A stretch of 64,000 nt of DNA from Mauremys mutica. Its lineage: Eukaryota > Chordata > Testudines > Geoemydidae. The first letter of the stretch is position 1; each line of letters starts with the position of its first letter. The notes below the pieces were generated by a model. It did not search any database, was not told the DNA's origin, and saw only the letters and a program-made list of their open reading frames with translations. The DNA lies in NCBI RefSeq assembly GCF_020497125.1, contig NC_059084.1, forward strand, positions 5,731,501 to 5,795,500, read 5' to 3'. Made by a program: the position numbers and the translations under genes. Of the stretch, positions 1 to 15,643 are shown in pieces.

Positions 1-204
<204 letters not shown>

Positions 205-557
205 TAGATCTCTGTCCCACAGCTTTAATCAAGCTGACCAAATGTAAGTGGGCCTAGTGTTCAGGGCTCTGATTATCGTCCTGCGTTGGACTAATACCAA
301 GGCAGATAAGTGTAAACAGCTGCAGGAGTTGATTTGAGTGACTTCTCCTTAGGGATTTAATTTGAAGGCCTTTGGTTCCTAGCAACCAGCTCCATCCAGA
401 GCGGTTGTCAAACCCAGGGGGAGCATAACACGTTTTCGTGCACTGTTGGTTCAGTGAAATAACACAAACTAGGTCATGCCCTTGGAATGGTTCCCTTTAT
501 TCAGTCTAGTTTCTGCCTATCAAGCACTGGGAAATTCTCCCAGATGTCTGTGTCAAT

Positions 558-618
558 ACACACACGTGTGTGTGTGAGAGAGAGAGAGACATTGTGTGTG
601 TGTGTGTGTGTGTGTGTC
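558..618. repeat. Compound GT/GA microsatellite
   Basis: Runs of CA, GT, GA and again GT dinucleotides follow one another with only a few interrupting bases. It is a simple-sequence repeat in the EEF1A2 intron and is probably length-variable. Confidence 0.9.
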
Positions 619-689
619 TGTCACTGGATAAGTCTCTTTACTCAGGCAACCCAAGACTCTCCAAGAAGTTAGTCATGAAAGTGATGGTC

Positions 690-1075
690 CATCAGCTCAT
701 CCAGGATTGTTCCCTACAGGACATTAGCTAGGGTTATGCCTACCCTAGTTTCAAATGACCCAAGCAGTGGAGCTTCACTGCTCCCCTTTGGAAACCATTT
801 AGAGACCAACTGAGGAGGAATTTCCTGACACTAATTCTAAATGTCCCTTTCTGTCTAAATTTGTTCCCATTCCTCCTAGTTATATGCCATGTACTATGCT
901 AGCGAATCCCTCTCCTTCCTCATCAGGTACATCCTGGACATACTGCTGCATTGTTCTCCTATTCCCCCTTAGCCCTCACTTCCCCAAGCTGTGCATATGT
1001 AGCTCATTCACTCTTCCTTCCTAAATCAGTCGTTCATCCCACTGATCTCCTTCGACCTGCTTTGTCCAGACCTTT
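690..1075 (-). mobile_element. Old CR1/L3-type LINE 3' fragment
   Basis: Read on the minus strand, the text resembles the 3' end of CR1-clade LINEs: the region matching 'aggaggaatttcctgac', followed by text on failed closure and 'cattcctcct' seen in other CR1 tails. It is diverged and has no usable reading frame. The family call is by resemblance only. Confidence 0.5.
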
Positions 1076-1556
1076 CTGATGACGTGGTACCTAGAATGAA
1101 AGGAGCTATTTCAGGGACGGTTTATTGTACTAGAAGCAGCTCCTTCCCCTATAAGGCATATGACGTAGTGGTGAGCCTGTTCTGTACACTGCCACATGGC
1201 AGGACCACTGCTTGGCTTCCCCAGATGCACCCTATGGCATGTCTTGGGGGCCACAGTTTTTTGTTTTGTTTGTTTTTTTTGCATGGCAAAATGAAAATAT
1301 GAAAATTAACTTCACCCCTCTTCTCCTCCCATCTTGGCTGAGCAGAGAAGCTGCTGTTCCTCCTGATAAAGAGAAACGTCTAAGCTCTTAATCTTGCAGC
1401 AGCTGTTCCCTGACGGGTGTGACAATAGGGCTTTGCAGGGGCCTCCTGCAGTTGTCAGCACACCTTTGCCAGACAGCCTGTCTCCTAGGATAGTGACACT
1501 CCTATAGTGAAGTTTTTTTGGTGGGGAAAAAACTAACCGCCACCCAAGGGGAGAAA

Positions 1557-1795
1557 GGGTCCGGTGGTTGGGCTTGTGACCTGGCACCTGTGAGATCTCG
1601 GTTCAATTCCCTGGTCTGGCACAGACTCCCCAGGTTATCTTGGCCATGTCATTTAGCCTCCCTGGTGCAACTGTTCCCCACCTATAAGAAGGTGGATAAT
1701 AGCACTGTCCTTACAAACAGGGCTGTTGTGAAAATAAGGACGGTGAGGTGCTCAGGTACATTATCCTAAGTACATCGGTTAAAGACAGGATGTGC
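1557..1795 (+). mobile_element. MIR-type SINE
   Basis: A tRNA-like B box (GGTTCAATTCC at about 1598) is followed by the MIR core pattern: a 'cagactccc' segment, 'ttggccatgtcatttagcctc', 'gttccccacctataagaaggtggataatag' in broken form, and a pyrimidine-poor tail. This is the standard order of the amniote MIR/CORE-SINE family on the plus strand. Confidence 0.8.
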
Positions 1796-3439
1796 TGTAA
1801 TTACACCTATAACGATGAAACGTTATTCAAACATCATTGAACCCCGAGAGGACAAAGTGGTCAGAAGAGGACCAGGTTTAACTTAGAAGAGAATATTTGT
1901 CCCTTTGGACTTTAGAGAGTCTCTTCCTCTCTCCGTGAAGCTGGGGTATGGTCCGTCTTGGTCACTACAAGGAAAGTACCAGGGGTTCTTGACTAGACTC
2001 AAGTTAGACAGGCTTCCAAATGTCACCAGTTGCTGGTTGGGAAGATGATACTGAGCAACCCTCCTATTAATAGGTCGGGCGGTGGAGATGCAGAGTGAGG
2101 CTGTGGCATGCAAGACTACTTTTTTTTGATACTTACTTGAGAGTGGGCTGGTCCCATTCATCCAAATAGCATTTTCTAATCTAAACGCTACTCCTTGGTT
2201 GTGCCAAGCTTATGTGCAGAAATAGCTTTCCCGTGCCAGACAGGGGCAGCTGTCTCTGGGGTGGGTGGCCAGCAGCTGTTTGAACAGCACATTAGAATGC
2301 CCCTGTCCACTGAAATTGCAGCGGGAGCTTGGGTGGGTAGAATTTTAACACTCTTAGGCTCAGGAACGCACCACAAGACCCTTAGCATTGGCTCAGTCAG
2401 GCTGAGTGATGAGCTGTTGCAAGGTGCTGAGCGCTCTGGTCCCAATCTAGCAAAGCACTTAAGCCCATGCTTAATTTCAAGTGTGTGAATAATGCCACTG
2501 ACTTCAGTCTTGCTTGCTGACTTCGTTGGATTGCAGCCAGTGACCACAGCAATTTGCAGGACCAGGCTCTGCAAATGACCAGGACCTAAATCTTATCTCT
2601 TACCCAAAAGATCAGACTAGCACCCCCTACCGCCACTTCTCCTAGGAGGGTTCTAGTGAGAAGCAGCATCTGGGTTTTCCCCCCTTACAGTAAAGGCTTG
2701 ATTTTTTTTTTTTCCACCTCCATTTTCTGGCTGGGTTCCATTAAAGCACAAGGCAGTCACATGCTCTCAAGTCACATGCACTGAGTGTGCAGCTCCTGTG
2801 GGAGGAGAATCCATGAAACCGCTAGAACCCCTGGCAGCTTCATTCTCTTCCATGCCATGGAGTGGCCTCATCCAAATAAAATAGGACACAGCCTGGCTGC
2901 ATTTGCTGCAGGAGATCTTCGTGAGACTGTCATTTTGGACCAGTCCCCAGTTCCTACTTTGGAAGCAGCGAGGAGATCGAAAGTAACATACACTGGCCGG
3001 CAGAAGATTCTGTGCTACGCTCTCAGCCGTCTTGGCACCCCGCTTCCATTCCGAGCTTGTTTAACTGCTCGTGCTGTCAGACCAACGCTTCTGGAACGGG
3101 CCAGTGGAGTGCTTGATTCAGCATGTGCCCAGCAGTTTATGGGTTAAATATAATGCATTCCACTGAACATCAATTCCTGGGCCTCTGTTGCTTCTACACA
3201 GCGGGGGCAGATCTGCAGCTCACTGAAGTTAGTAGAGAAATGGATTTCAGTGGGCATACGAACTTGGCTTTTCCCTTCCCCTTGCAGCTTTCTGGCTCTC
3301 AGAAGCCTATTTCAGGGCAGGTGTCTCGAGCAGAGGCCATTCACCCCTGTGGCTGGCAATCCGGTATCAGGCTCTTTTGGTCCCAGCTGATGAGCAACAC
3401 GCCCCTTTAAAGATCGGTTCCCTGATACAGCCCCGAAGG

Positions 3440-3476
3440 CAGTGTTTAATTTGTAATGAAAGAGGCGCTGGGTCAG
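3440..3476 (+). mobile_element. Terminal fragment of hAT-like element (same family as 36978-37409)
   Basis: The stretch from CAGTGTTTAATTTG through the following GTAATGAAAGAGG nearly equals the left end of the element at 36978. Only this end is recognisable here, so it is a truncated or strongly diverged copy. Confidence 0.5.
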
Positions 3477-5496
3477 GCAGTGTCTCCACACTCCCCTGCC
3501 CACCCCAGGGTCCTCTCCTTTAGAAATACTTGCTGAGCAGTTCTGCAGAATGAGCTGCTAAAGGATCTGGGGCTTCTTCCCTGAATTGCCGGGTGGGAGT
3601 GAGTGGCTCCTGGGAAGGGCCCGTGATCACACCGAGTCCTGCGACTGGAGGCTGCTGGGCTATCACTCTCTACGTCCCAGCCAGTAGTTTGGACAAAGGC
3701 ATGAAACTCAATCTGGAAACTGATGCTCGTTCTCTCTTGCACCGGCTGGAGGAGGAGGCAGGTGCAGGGCTGGCTGCCAACCACTGTGGTTTCGACCTTT
3801 CCTGCTGCACAGAAGCAGAGGCTCCTCCAGGCACTGTCACTTGCCAGAGCAGAGGGGCCTTGGGAGCGGTGCAGTTTCCTGGAGAGACTGAGCCATTTTA
3901 ATCAACAGTAGCAGTCCTCTGCCTTTTCCTTAGTGTGGTTATTGTAGCCACAAGCCCCTGCAGCCAGGAGGTCAGGTCTACCAGCCCCTTCTGGCCCTAT
4001 AGGCCCAGGCCACAAAGGGTGCAGCACAGAGAAATGCAGCTTGGCTGGTCTTGATTTCAGCTGGTCAGTCCTCTCTCTGACAAATTAAACTCCAGCCTGG
4101 CCATAGTCTCCAGTTAGCAGCTTTGCACCTGCATAGGCTCTAGCCTCCACATTCTGTAGTTTTTAACCCATCCCTGCCTGGACATTGACCACCAGGAGTG
4201 GATTCCATTCTCACCAGCCAACCTTGGCCCTCAGATTAGGTCACCGCTCCCAAGCCCCCTCATGGAAAGCAGTCACTGCTCCTTGCTGGTTCCTCAGTGG
4301 GGGTTAGGTACCTGGAAGCAAGCACAGGGACTTGGTGGAGCAGCGAGAGGCCCTCCAAGTAGAGATGGTGGGAAGGCAGTGGAGGACTTGCTAGAGTGTG
4401 AGCATTCCAGGATGACTCACCCAAATTTCTGGGTCACCCAAGTTCTTCCCAGGGTCCCTCCCACAGTATAGCTCCTCCCATCCCATGCCTCCGCCCTGCC
4501 TGAATACACCTGTCTCAGTAGAAAGCCCCACAGCAGAGACTATATACAAGGAGATCGGGGGTAGCTGACTCCAGAGCCAGACCTGGATTGTGAGTGTTGC
4601 CCTGCCTGAAGGCGCCAGGTGGGAAGCATCACATGGAGAGACAGTTTCTCTGTTGCTTCGCGCTTGTGTTGCCATTGACACCTGTGCGAAGTGGATGTGA
4701 AGTGGTACCAGATCAGAGGGGCAGCCCTGCATACTCCCAGCTGTAGGTGACAGTGCCTGGCGGCAGAGAATCAAGCCCTGATGATATAGGGGACAAGCAA
4801 CGTCCATAGTATGTAGAGACAAGCGTGTCTGTGCTGGGAAGTGGACATGGAGGAAGACTGGGAAAAACAGGAGAGTTTAAGTCCGTCTTTGTTGGCTAAA
4901 GGGACATTTTGCTTGCTGATGGCTCCCAATCCTACCCCCTAGGGGAGTAGCTAATGGATTCTGATACTGAACTGCCTCCTAAATACCAGAAATGTTCTGG
5001 GCAGGAAACTGCAGAGGAGCTAGCAATGAAGGGCTCAGGCAGAAATGTCACTGTAGACAGTTCTGTGCTTTCTGGTGTCCCATGATCTATGGGGTGTTGT
5101 CACTGTCAGGGAGGAATGCCAGAGAGAATGTCAGTGATGGCAATGAAGGAGACTTTCCACCAGAGGGCACCGGTGCCTCACATAGTCTCAGCCAAAGGTT
5201 TCTGTAGCCTGGGAGGTGCAAAGTCCTGAGCTTTGATGCGGAGGAAGGTTCACTCATTTATCGGCCCTGAGGTGCTGAAAGGGCAGACGTGCCGAGGAAA
5301 ACCCACCTGCCTCCAGCAACCCTAGCAGGGCTCCAAGGCGGCACTGCCAACCCGCAGGGTGCAAAACTCACCAGGCAGCTCTCCCAAAACCGTGCGATTG
5401 GCTTGGAAATAATCCCTTTTTTATTTGTGTCTTGGTTTTGAGCCTTGAGGAGTCACATTTTCAGGCTTTTCTGTGGAACAACCAGGGCTGGAACGT

Positions 5497-6240
5497 ATCA
5501 GAGGGGTAGCTGTGTTAGTCTGTATCCACAAAAACAACCAGGAGTCCAGTGGCACCTTAAAGACTAACCGATTAATTTGGGCCTAAGCTTTCGTGGGTAA
5601 AAACATCACCTCTTCAGATGCATGGAGTGAAAATTACAGATGCAGGCGTAAATATACTGACACATGGAGAGAAGGGAGTTACCTTACATGTGGAAAACCA
5701 GCGTGGACAGGGCCATTTCAGTCAGGGTGGATGTAGTCCACTCCCAATAATTGATGGGGAGGTGTCAATACCAAGAGAGGGAAAATTGCTTTTGTAGTGA
5801 GACAACCAGTCCCTATTCAAGCCCAAATTAATGGTGTTAAGTTTGCAAATGAATTGTTGCTCTGCATTTTCTCTTTGAAGTCTGTTTTTGAAGGTTTTTT
5901 TGTTGAAGGATGGCTACTTTTAAATCTGCTATTGAGTGTCCGGGAAGACTGAAGTGTTTCTTCTACTGGCTTTTGTATGTTACCATTCCTGATGTCTGAT
6001 TTGTGTCCATTTATCCTTCTATGTAGAGACTGTCCAGTTTGGCCGATGTACATGGCAGAGGGGCATTGCTGGCACGTGATGGCGTATATCACATTAGTAG
6101 ACGTGCAGCTGAATGAGCCCCTGATGCTGTGGCTCATGTGGTTGGGTCCTCTGATGGTGTTGCTAGAGTAGATATGGGGACAGAGGAGGCAACAAGGTTT
6201 GTTACAGGGATTGGTTCCTGGGTTCGTGTTTCTGTGGTGT
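5497..6240 (-). mobile_element. Penelope-like retroelement, 5'-truncated, with GIY-YIG endonuclease fragment
   Basis: The minus strand encodes a degraded GIY-YIG endonuclease: VIYAITCQQCPSAMYIGQTG lies at about 6033-6092, with the paired motif Tyr in VIYAI and YIG at 6042-6050, then the Arg/His stretch RRINGHK, and a Cys-rich stretch (CNKPCC, CPH) just before. This C-terminal endonuclease is typical of Penelope-like elements, in which it nicks the target DNA. No reverse transcriptase part remains upstream, so the copy is 5'-truncated. After the conserved NIQKPV the frame shifts away from the family sequence, so it is inactive. The element's 3' tail, with 'tagtctgtatccac' and 'gtggcaccttaaagactaac', starts at 5497 on the plus strand. 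The frame stays open to 6440, but I cannot assign that extension. Confidence 0.85.
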
Positions 6241-6584
6241 GAGCTAAAGCAGCCCAGGAATGGCTCCAGTTCACATCCCCGGCATGTCCTGCACTGAACT
6301 CTGTGATGGGGAGCAGCGGAGGGCTGTTCCACCCACCCGAAGCCATCAGGGAAGCGAGAGGTAGAAGCTCCCAGAGACCTCCCAAGTGACAGGGGAAGCG
6401 GACTGGCACGGCTCGGACATTCACAGGGGTGAACACCCACCTAGAGTGGCCATTGGCTCCGAATCAGGAGCCTGTCAGTAGACATCTCTCTAGAGGGGGG
6501 TGGATGAGGTCCTGGTAACTCAATGCTGTTACTCCTTGTCTCCTGCTTCTCCTGTCTCTTTCCTTTGTGACTCCCAGCTGAGGG

Positions 6585-6832
6585 CATGGGCTGTTTTCTG
6601 AGAGCACTGGGCTCAGAGTCTGCAGGCCTGGGTCTCTGCCACTGAGCGGCTGGGTGACCTTGGGCAAATCACTTCCCCTCTTCGTGCCTCTGTTTCTCCT
6701 CCTGCCTGTTGTCCCTTCAGAGGGTAAGCTGTTCGGGGCAGGGACTGCCTCCCCCAGTGTTTGTACAGCACCTGGCACAGTGGGGCTGATCTTGTTCGCT
6801 CTTGTAATGCAAATAATAAAATAACAACCCTC
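6585..6832 (+). mobile_element. Nearly full-length MIR-type amniote SINE
   Basis: The core 'gggtgaccttgggcaaatcac' followed by 'cttcccctctt' is present. After it come 'ctgttcggggcagggactg', 'gtttgtacagcacctggcac' and a tail ending in AATAATAAAATAA. This core-plus-tail order is the long amniote MIR version that recurs throughout the window. Confidence 0.85.
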
Positions 6833-8525
6833 TGCCTGCTATGCTAAAAAGTCCACTCTGTGGGCTCTTTTCCTTAGGTGGCCAGTGGGAGATGCAGGGC
6901 TGTGCATCACCTCTGCAGCCGCTCTGGAGGGTAGGAAGTCCGGCACTTAGAATGCACTGGGAGACCTGGGCTCCCCTCGCTGGGTTTTCCCGGTTACCCC
7001 TAAGGTCAGGGTTAAAGGAACCTGATGGCATGTGTCCCTGCGTCACCGCTGTCTATTGGATGGACGGTGTCAGGCCTGTGCAAAGGTTCAGCTCCCTCTG
7101 CTGGCTGAGCTGAGGTGTTGCTGCTGCAGCTCTTCTGGAAGAGTTTTCTTTTCGAGAGCTGACGGTTGGGAATTCTGTCCTGCACGGTTGGCAGGTGGCC
7201 GCGCTGTCTCTGTATCAGTGGCCACGGAGCCAAACGCGAAGGGAGGTCTGGGAATGTGCCGCTTGCTTCCAGAAGCTAGCCACAGTCTCGATTTGCATTG
7301 CAAGCACGAGCTGGAGTTTCCTGGCATGGTGCCCTGCAAGGGTTGCTAGGATTTGGCATTCAGGGGGGAGCTTAGCTTCAGTGCCCGGAGCAAGCTGCCA
7401 ATTAAATCAGGCAGTTAAACAGTCACTGACACCTGCTGCTTTGAGTGGACTCGTACTTGAGAGACTGGCAAGACTAGAAGGCATCTTGCACATTCACCTC
7501 CGTGTCAGCGCTCCCTGCCCTGCCCGGCCCGGCCCTGAGGTCGCCTGTCTTGCTTTTCCTCCTCTTTAGCGCTCCCTTCCATCCGTCTTTGTTTCTCCCT
7601 CTAACTTGAGAAACTTTCCTCTCAATGGCCCATCTCACCATTTTCTTCATCTTCTCCCTCTTTCCTCCCATGCACGCCCCTCTCTGGCCTTCTCTACACA
7701 CTGGACTTGCATGTGTTTCACTTGGTTTTAATCCAGTTCGGTGAAACCGAGCAAACCCCTGTGTGGATGCCTTTTATTTCAGTTTAAGAGTGACTTAGCT
7801 TAACCCTGTTCCTGATCCGCAGACTTCAGGCTGAGACCAATTTTCAGAGGATCCACGCAGACTTTTGCCTTGGTTTAATGATGTCAGTTTTAAGTTGCAC
7901 CCAAAGTTTAAGCCACTGTAACGCTGCCTGTAGATGAGCCCGCTGTGTTTGTCGCAAAATAGGGGGCATCCCCTCCCTAGAGCATCCAGCAGTCTTGCGG
8001 CTTGGATCTGCCCCTAGCTGAGGTTTAGTGAGTCATCAGGGCAAAGGTGAATAGGGACAGATTTGGGGGTGGAGGGAACAGTCTATCCATGCATATCCCA
8101 GCATGCAAAGGGAATTAAAAGACCAACATGTCCACTGTCCTTCCCTCCCAGAAGGCTGTCACTGGATTACTTGTGCTAACATATGGTGTGTGCTGCTCCT
8201 AATGAGAGGAGAGCATGGGGGATGGAAGGCCTTGCTGGAGCAGCTGGTGAGTTAAGGCAGGCAGATCTAGATTAACACACGGGATGATATAGCAGAAGGA
8301 TTGCTCCTTGCTAAATGGTCAAGCAGATTAAGACAGGTCAGCAGGTGACTGCCACCCGAGCTCATATAAAGAGTTTTCTGTTCTCCTGGAGAGAAATGAG
8401 CCTCTCTGTCTGGAGACAGGGTTCAGATTCAGTGGCTGAATGACTGTCCCAGAATCATACGTGGCTACGGGGCTTCTAGCATGCTCATCTCCTGCCGGAA
8501 CATTTCTATTGGTCTTTGGGTCTGA

Positions 8526-12250
<3,725 letters not shown>

Positions 12251-12834
12251 TAGCGTTTATGATGCGGGCCGTGAATTATGGGGGTTCTCTGGTCTAAATC
12301 AAATCCTGGCAGCTAACAAAGTGTGTCATCCGCGAACAGGCTACTGTACTCAGTGGGATGGATCGTTCTGGGGCAAGGAGTCCCAGCTCCTGCAAAGGGG
12401 GATGTGTTAAAGCAGATCCGTTTGGATGCTGTCGTGCAGCAGGATGTATTTATGTGGTAATGCTTTAACTTGCACAGCACAAATCTCTAGTGACACTTTA
12501 ATAACGGGGTGATTACAGAATCTTCACTTCACTGAGCCACAGTGCGAAGGCTAGCTTGATAATAACCATGAGTTTAGATTACTTAGCCCAGCAACAATTC
12601 CCATATAACCTTCACTCCTTGCTTAGAGGACAGAAGTACCAATAACAGGGTACGTGTTCAGTGAAGTGGTATCTATGTACCTTTCCCAATTGAGAGCCTG
12701 ATTGGCAGCTCTGTAGCAACTTGCAGGCCTTGCTTATTTGCCTAGAGCAGAGTTTAGTGCACCTGCTCATACAGCTAATAGCAAGGTGCAATCTGTGCAC
12801 ACCTCACACAGCCCCACTAGAGTGTAGAGGAAGA

Positions 12835-12927
12835 ATTGCATGCTGGGATCTGTAGTCTCAGCCTAATTGCATGCTGGGATCTGTAGTCTCAGCCTAATTG
12901 CATGCTGGGATCTGTAGTCTCAGCTAA
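12835..12927. repeat. Three tandem 31-bp copies, each with a ZNF143/THAP11-type motif
   Basis: Three consecutive 31-bp units start at 12835, 12866 and 12897. The first two are identical and the third differs only at its last bases. On the minus strand each contains ACTACAGATCCCAGCATGC (12838-12856, 12869-12887, 12900-12918). This fits the vertebrate SBS-type promoter motif ACTAYRNNNCCCR followed by the CCCAGCATGC core bound by ZNF143 and THAP11. The motif match is seen directly; binding is an inference. Confidence 0.85.
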
Positions 12928-13559
12928 ATCTAAGAGGAGCGCAGCCCTGGGATCGCATTGCAGGGCTCATGTGGCCCACGTGGGTGGTGCTTAGTATCTG
13001 GAACTGGTTGTAGAATGGACAGGAATATCAGCTGTTTTTCTCAATTTCATTGACGTTTGTTTGTTTGTCCGGTTCTCAATCAGCCACACTAAATCCTAAG
13101 GAAATAGGGTTACATGGAGCAAAGGAGGAACTGCATGAGGTCTGCGATAGGCACCTGCACCAAGGTCATGCTGTCCTTGAATTGCCCTTCCTTATGCTAT
13201 ATTGGCTCAGGAGATGCCTTAAGTCTTGAAGGGGCCTGAATCAGCCAAGCCTGGGGGGTTGACTGACAACGCCACTGAATGGCCCCTTCACTGAGTGAGA
13301 GGGAGGAGCTGGCAACCAAATCTCAGAGCACAGGGGGCATTCCTGTGCAGCGCAGGGCTCCTTTGGAGGTGCAGGGCTCTGAATGAGGCATTAGCCTGGA
13401 GCTGCCATCCGTAACTGTGAGGGCTCTTCATCGCCTCCCCGGGGGGCAGTGCGCAACACGCCCGGCTCTTGCTGATTGGTGGAACAAGATGCCTTGTTCC
13501 TCTAGAGCAGCCCACTGTCCCTCCTTACTGCAGGTCTGTTTGTCTTAGGTACTTACCAG

Positions 13560-13772
13560 GCCCCCATTATGTGCTATCTGAGCACCTCAGACTTGTTAAC
13601 AGACCATACTCCCTGTGAGACAAGCAGGACTATTGTCCCCATTTTACAGAGAGAAACTGAGGCCCGGAGACGTTTAGTGACTCAATCGTACACACAATCT
13701 GTTGGAGCAGGGAATCGAATGTGGGTCTCCCCTGCCTTGGGGTGGTGCCGTAACCACTGAGCCATCCTTCCT
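13560..13772 (-). mobile_element. MIR-type SINE, reversed
   Basis: On the plus strand it reads 'attgtccccattttacagag' and 'gaaactgaggcccggag', then a section on failed checks ending 'taaccactgagccatcc'. This is the reverse complement of the MIR core and 5' part. It ends about 165 bp before the last EEF1A2 exon. Confidence 0.8.
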
Positions 13773-13848
13773 CCTCTGTTCTAGTCTGACCACCATCTGC
13801 CTGCTCTGGGCATGGACTGGTCAGAAGGGGTCTCTAGGTCTAATCTGA

Positions 13849-14064
<216 letters not shown>

Positions 14065-14285
14065 ATTGTAGGCTCCCAGTGCATCGCGCAGAAACCATCC
14101 CCGTCACCAGGATGCTGCCATCTTCTCCCTGAGGCGCATGTCTGCACATCAGCTTGTAAGAGTTTATATGTCAACGACTGGATGCTAACCATTAAGGTCC
14201 AGTGGAAATTCTTTAAAAGGAAAAGCATGTTCCAGCGTTTGTGAGGCTTCATGTTAATTTTACCAATAAACTGGTGCAACATCCA
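14065..14285 (+). terminator. EEF1A2: EEF1A2 3' UTR and poly(A) signal
   Basis: A canonical AATAAA lies at 14265-14270, about 200 bp after the stop codon, and a GT-rich stretch follows at 14286-14318. That is the normal arrangement of signal, cleavage point and downstream element. The 3' UTR is therefore probably only about 220 nt. The exact cleavage point is inferred. Confidence 0.85.
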
Positions 14286-14293
14286 CAGTGACA

Positions 14294-14317
14294 GTGTGTG
14301 TGTGTGCACGTGTGTGT
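14294..14317. repeat. GT-rich microsatellite after the EEF1A2 poly(A) site
   Basis: A short interrupted GT run immediately follows the EEF1A2 polyadenylation signal. It may serve as the GU-rich downstream element of 3' end formation. Confidence 0.7.
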
Positions 14318-14319
14318 CT

Positions 14320-14520
14320 GTTATCCCCATTGTATGGTTGGGCAACTGAGATCCCATTTCCAGAGCCTCAAAGATATTTAGGAACCTAATGCCCATTGAT
14401 TTCAAATAATTGATTGTGACTTGCCCAGGGTCCCATGGAAAATCTGTAGCAGAGCAGGGATTTGAGCCCAGGGCTCCCAAGGCCTAAGCAAGTCTCCTAA
14501 CCACTAGACAAGCTTTGTTG
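14320..14520 (-). mobile_element. MIR-type SINE, reversed, with a short insertion
   Basis: It begins with 'tgttatccccattgtatgg' and ends with 'cctaaccactagacaagc', the reversed MIR pattern. A segment 'ttaggaacctaatgcccattg' near 14380 interrupts the core and resembles the palindromic repeats with 'cattgatttcaa' seen elsewhere in the window. Confidence 0.75.
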
Positions 14521-14880
14521 TCCATCTTGAAAGGCACAGCATCTGTGACACTGGCAATTCAGGCCCCCAGTGTGGCAAGCCCTGACCCAGCTCCCAGTCT
14601 GCTTTACGAGCAGAAGCACTTTATTTAAACCAAGGCTGCATTTTTAAGAAGCCACCGGACTGGTATTTGCATGCACACAACCCTGCACTTGTGCCTGCAG
14701 ACAGGAGATTGCTCACGGAAAGTGGCCAGCTGTATCCACACAACTGCAAAATCAATGCTCCAAAGGACAAGGGATGCTCGAATCCAGGGAACTGGTTAAG
14801 CCCAGTCCCTAGATCGAACATGGCTCAACAGGCATGTGCAGTGCAGGGGGACTCAGAATAGCAAGAACATTAGGTGCATG

Positions 14881-15103
14881 CGGGGCCGGCTCCAGGCACC
14901 AGCGCAGGTGCTTGGGGTGGCACGTCTGGCTCTTTGGTGGCAATTTGGCGGCGGGTCCCTCAGTCCCTCTCGGAGGGAAGGACCTGCCGCTGAAGAATGA
15001 AGCAGCAGTGGTAGAGCTGCCGCCAATCGTGGCTTTTCTCTTCTTTTCTTTCTTTATTTATTTATTGCCACTTGGGGCGGCAAAAACGCTGGAGCCGGCC
15101 CTG
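14881..15103. mobile_element. Non-autonomous hAT-type transposon with 8-bp target duplication
   Basis: The ends are inverted repeats: CGGGGCCGGCTCCAG on the left and CTGGAGCCGGCCCTG on the right (14 of 15 match). The flanks are identical 8-bp duplications GGTGCATG at 14873-14880 and 15104-15111. An 8-bp duplication is the hallmark of hAT transposition. The 223-bp body has no coding capacity, so it was moved by an enzyme made elsewhere. Confidence 0.88.
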
Positions 15104-15491
15104 GGTGCATGTGAGTGGCACATTTATAAACGTGACACAGCGTCACTGAGGCTCTAAAATAAAAAGGGAGCTGTTCTGGTGCAGGCAATAAGACCAGCTG
15201 GTGCTCTCCTGGACAAAGTATGAATCAGAACTGGTCTGAGGCCTTGTCAGAGTTAGGAAACCTCTACAGAGAAGCAGTTGGCACTGGCAGGAAAATGTGC
15301 TCATGGCTATTTTGGAGCGAGCATCCGATTGACACCAACACATGCGCCCCTTTGGCTTGCCAGGGCTGACGCTCGCCTGGGGTGAACAAAGCAAGAGGCA
15401 AGCTGGAGAAACTGAATTCCAGCAAGGATACTGGGAATCAGGTGCTCAGGGCTGCACAGGCTGGGAACTAATTTAATAATGGACCCTAAAA

Positions 15492-15643
15492 TGGCACAGC
15501 TGCATGGGGAAGCTTGCAAATCATCCACTAATATATCACTTGACTTCAGCTAGTGCTTGTGAAAGAGAGTGACTGAGAACACTGGCTGAAGTCAAGTAAT
15601 ATATTAGTGGGTGATTTCCAAGCTTCCCCATGCAGATGTGCCA
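15492..15643. repeat. Inverted repeat with 64-bp arms
   Basis: The left arm (15492-15555) and right arm (15580-15643) are reverse complements with 5 mismatches in 64 positions. A 24-bp spacer separates them. Transcribed from either strand, it would fold into one long hairpin. No target-site duplication is visible at its ends. It could be a foldback-type transposon, a template-switch inversion or the source of a hairpin RNA. Confidence 0.9.

Noticed and set aside
1590..1620. A tRNA gene, suggested by a B-box-like sequence
   Set aside because: There is no cloverleaf or A box at the correct distance, and the downstream text is a MIR-type SINE, which derives from tRNA.
5817..6440. A 207-codon minus-strand frame that might be a host GIY-YIG gene
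   Set aside because: It lies in a Penelope-like element whose 3' tail follows directly and which recurs in the window; it has lost frame after the core.
8086..8112. A fourth ZNF143/THAP11-type site, from CCCAGCATGC at about 8098
   Set aside because: The ACTACA half is missing, so only the core matches and it may be chance.
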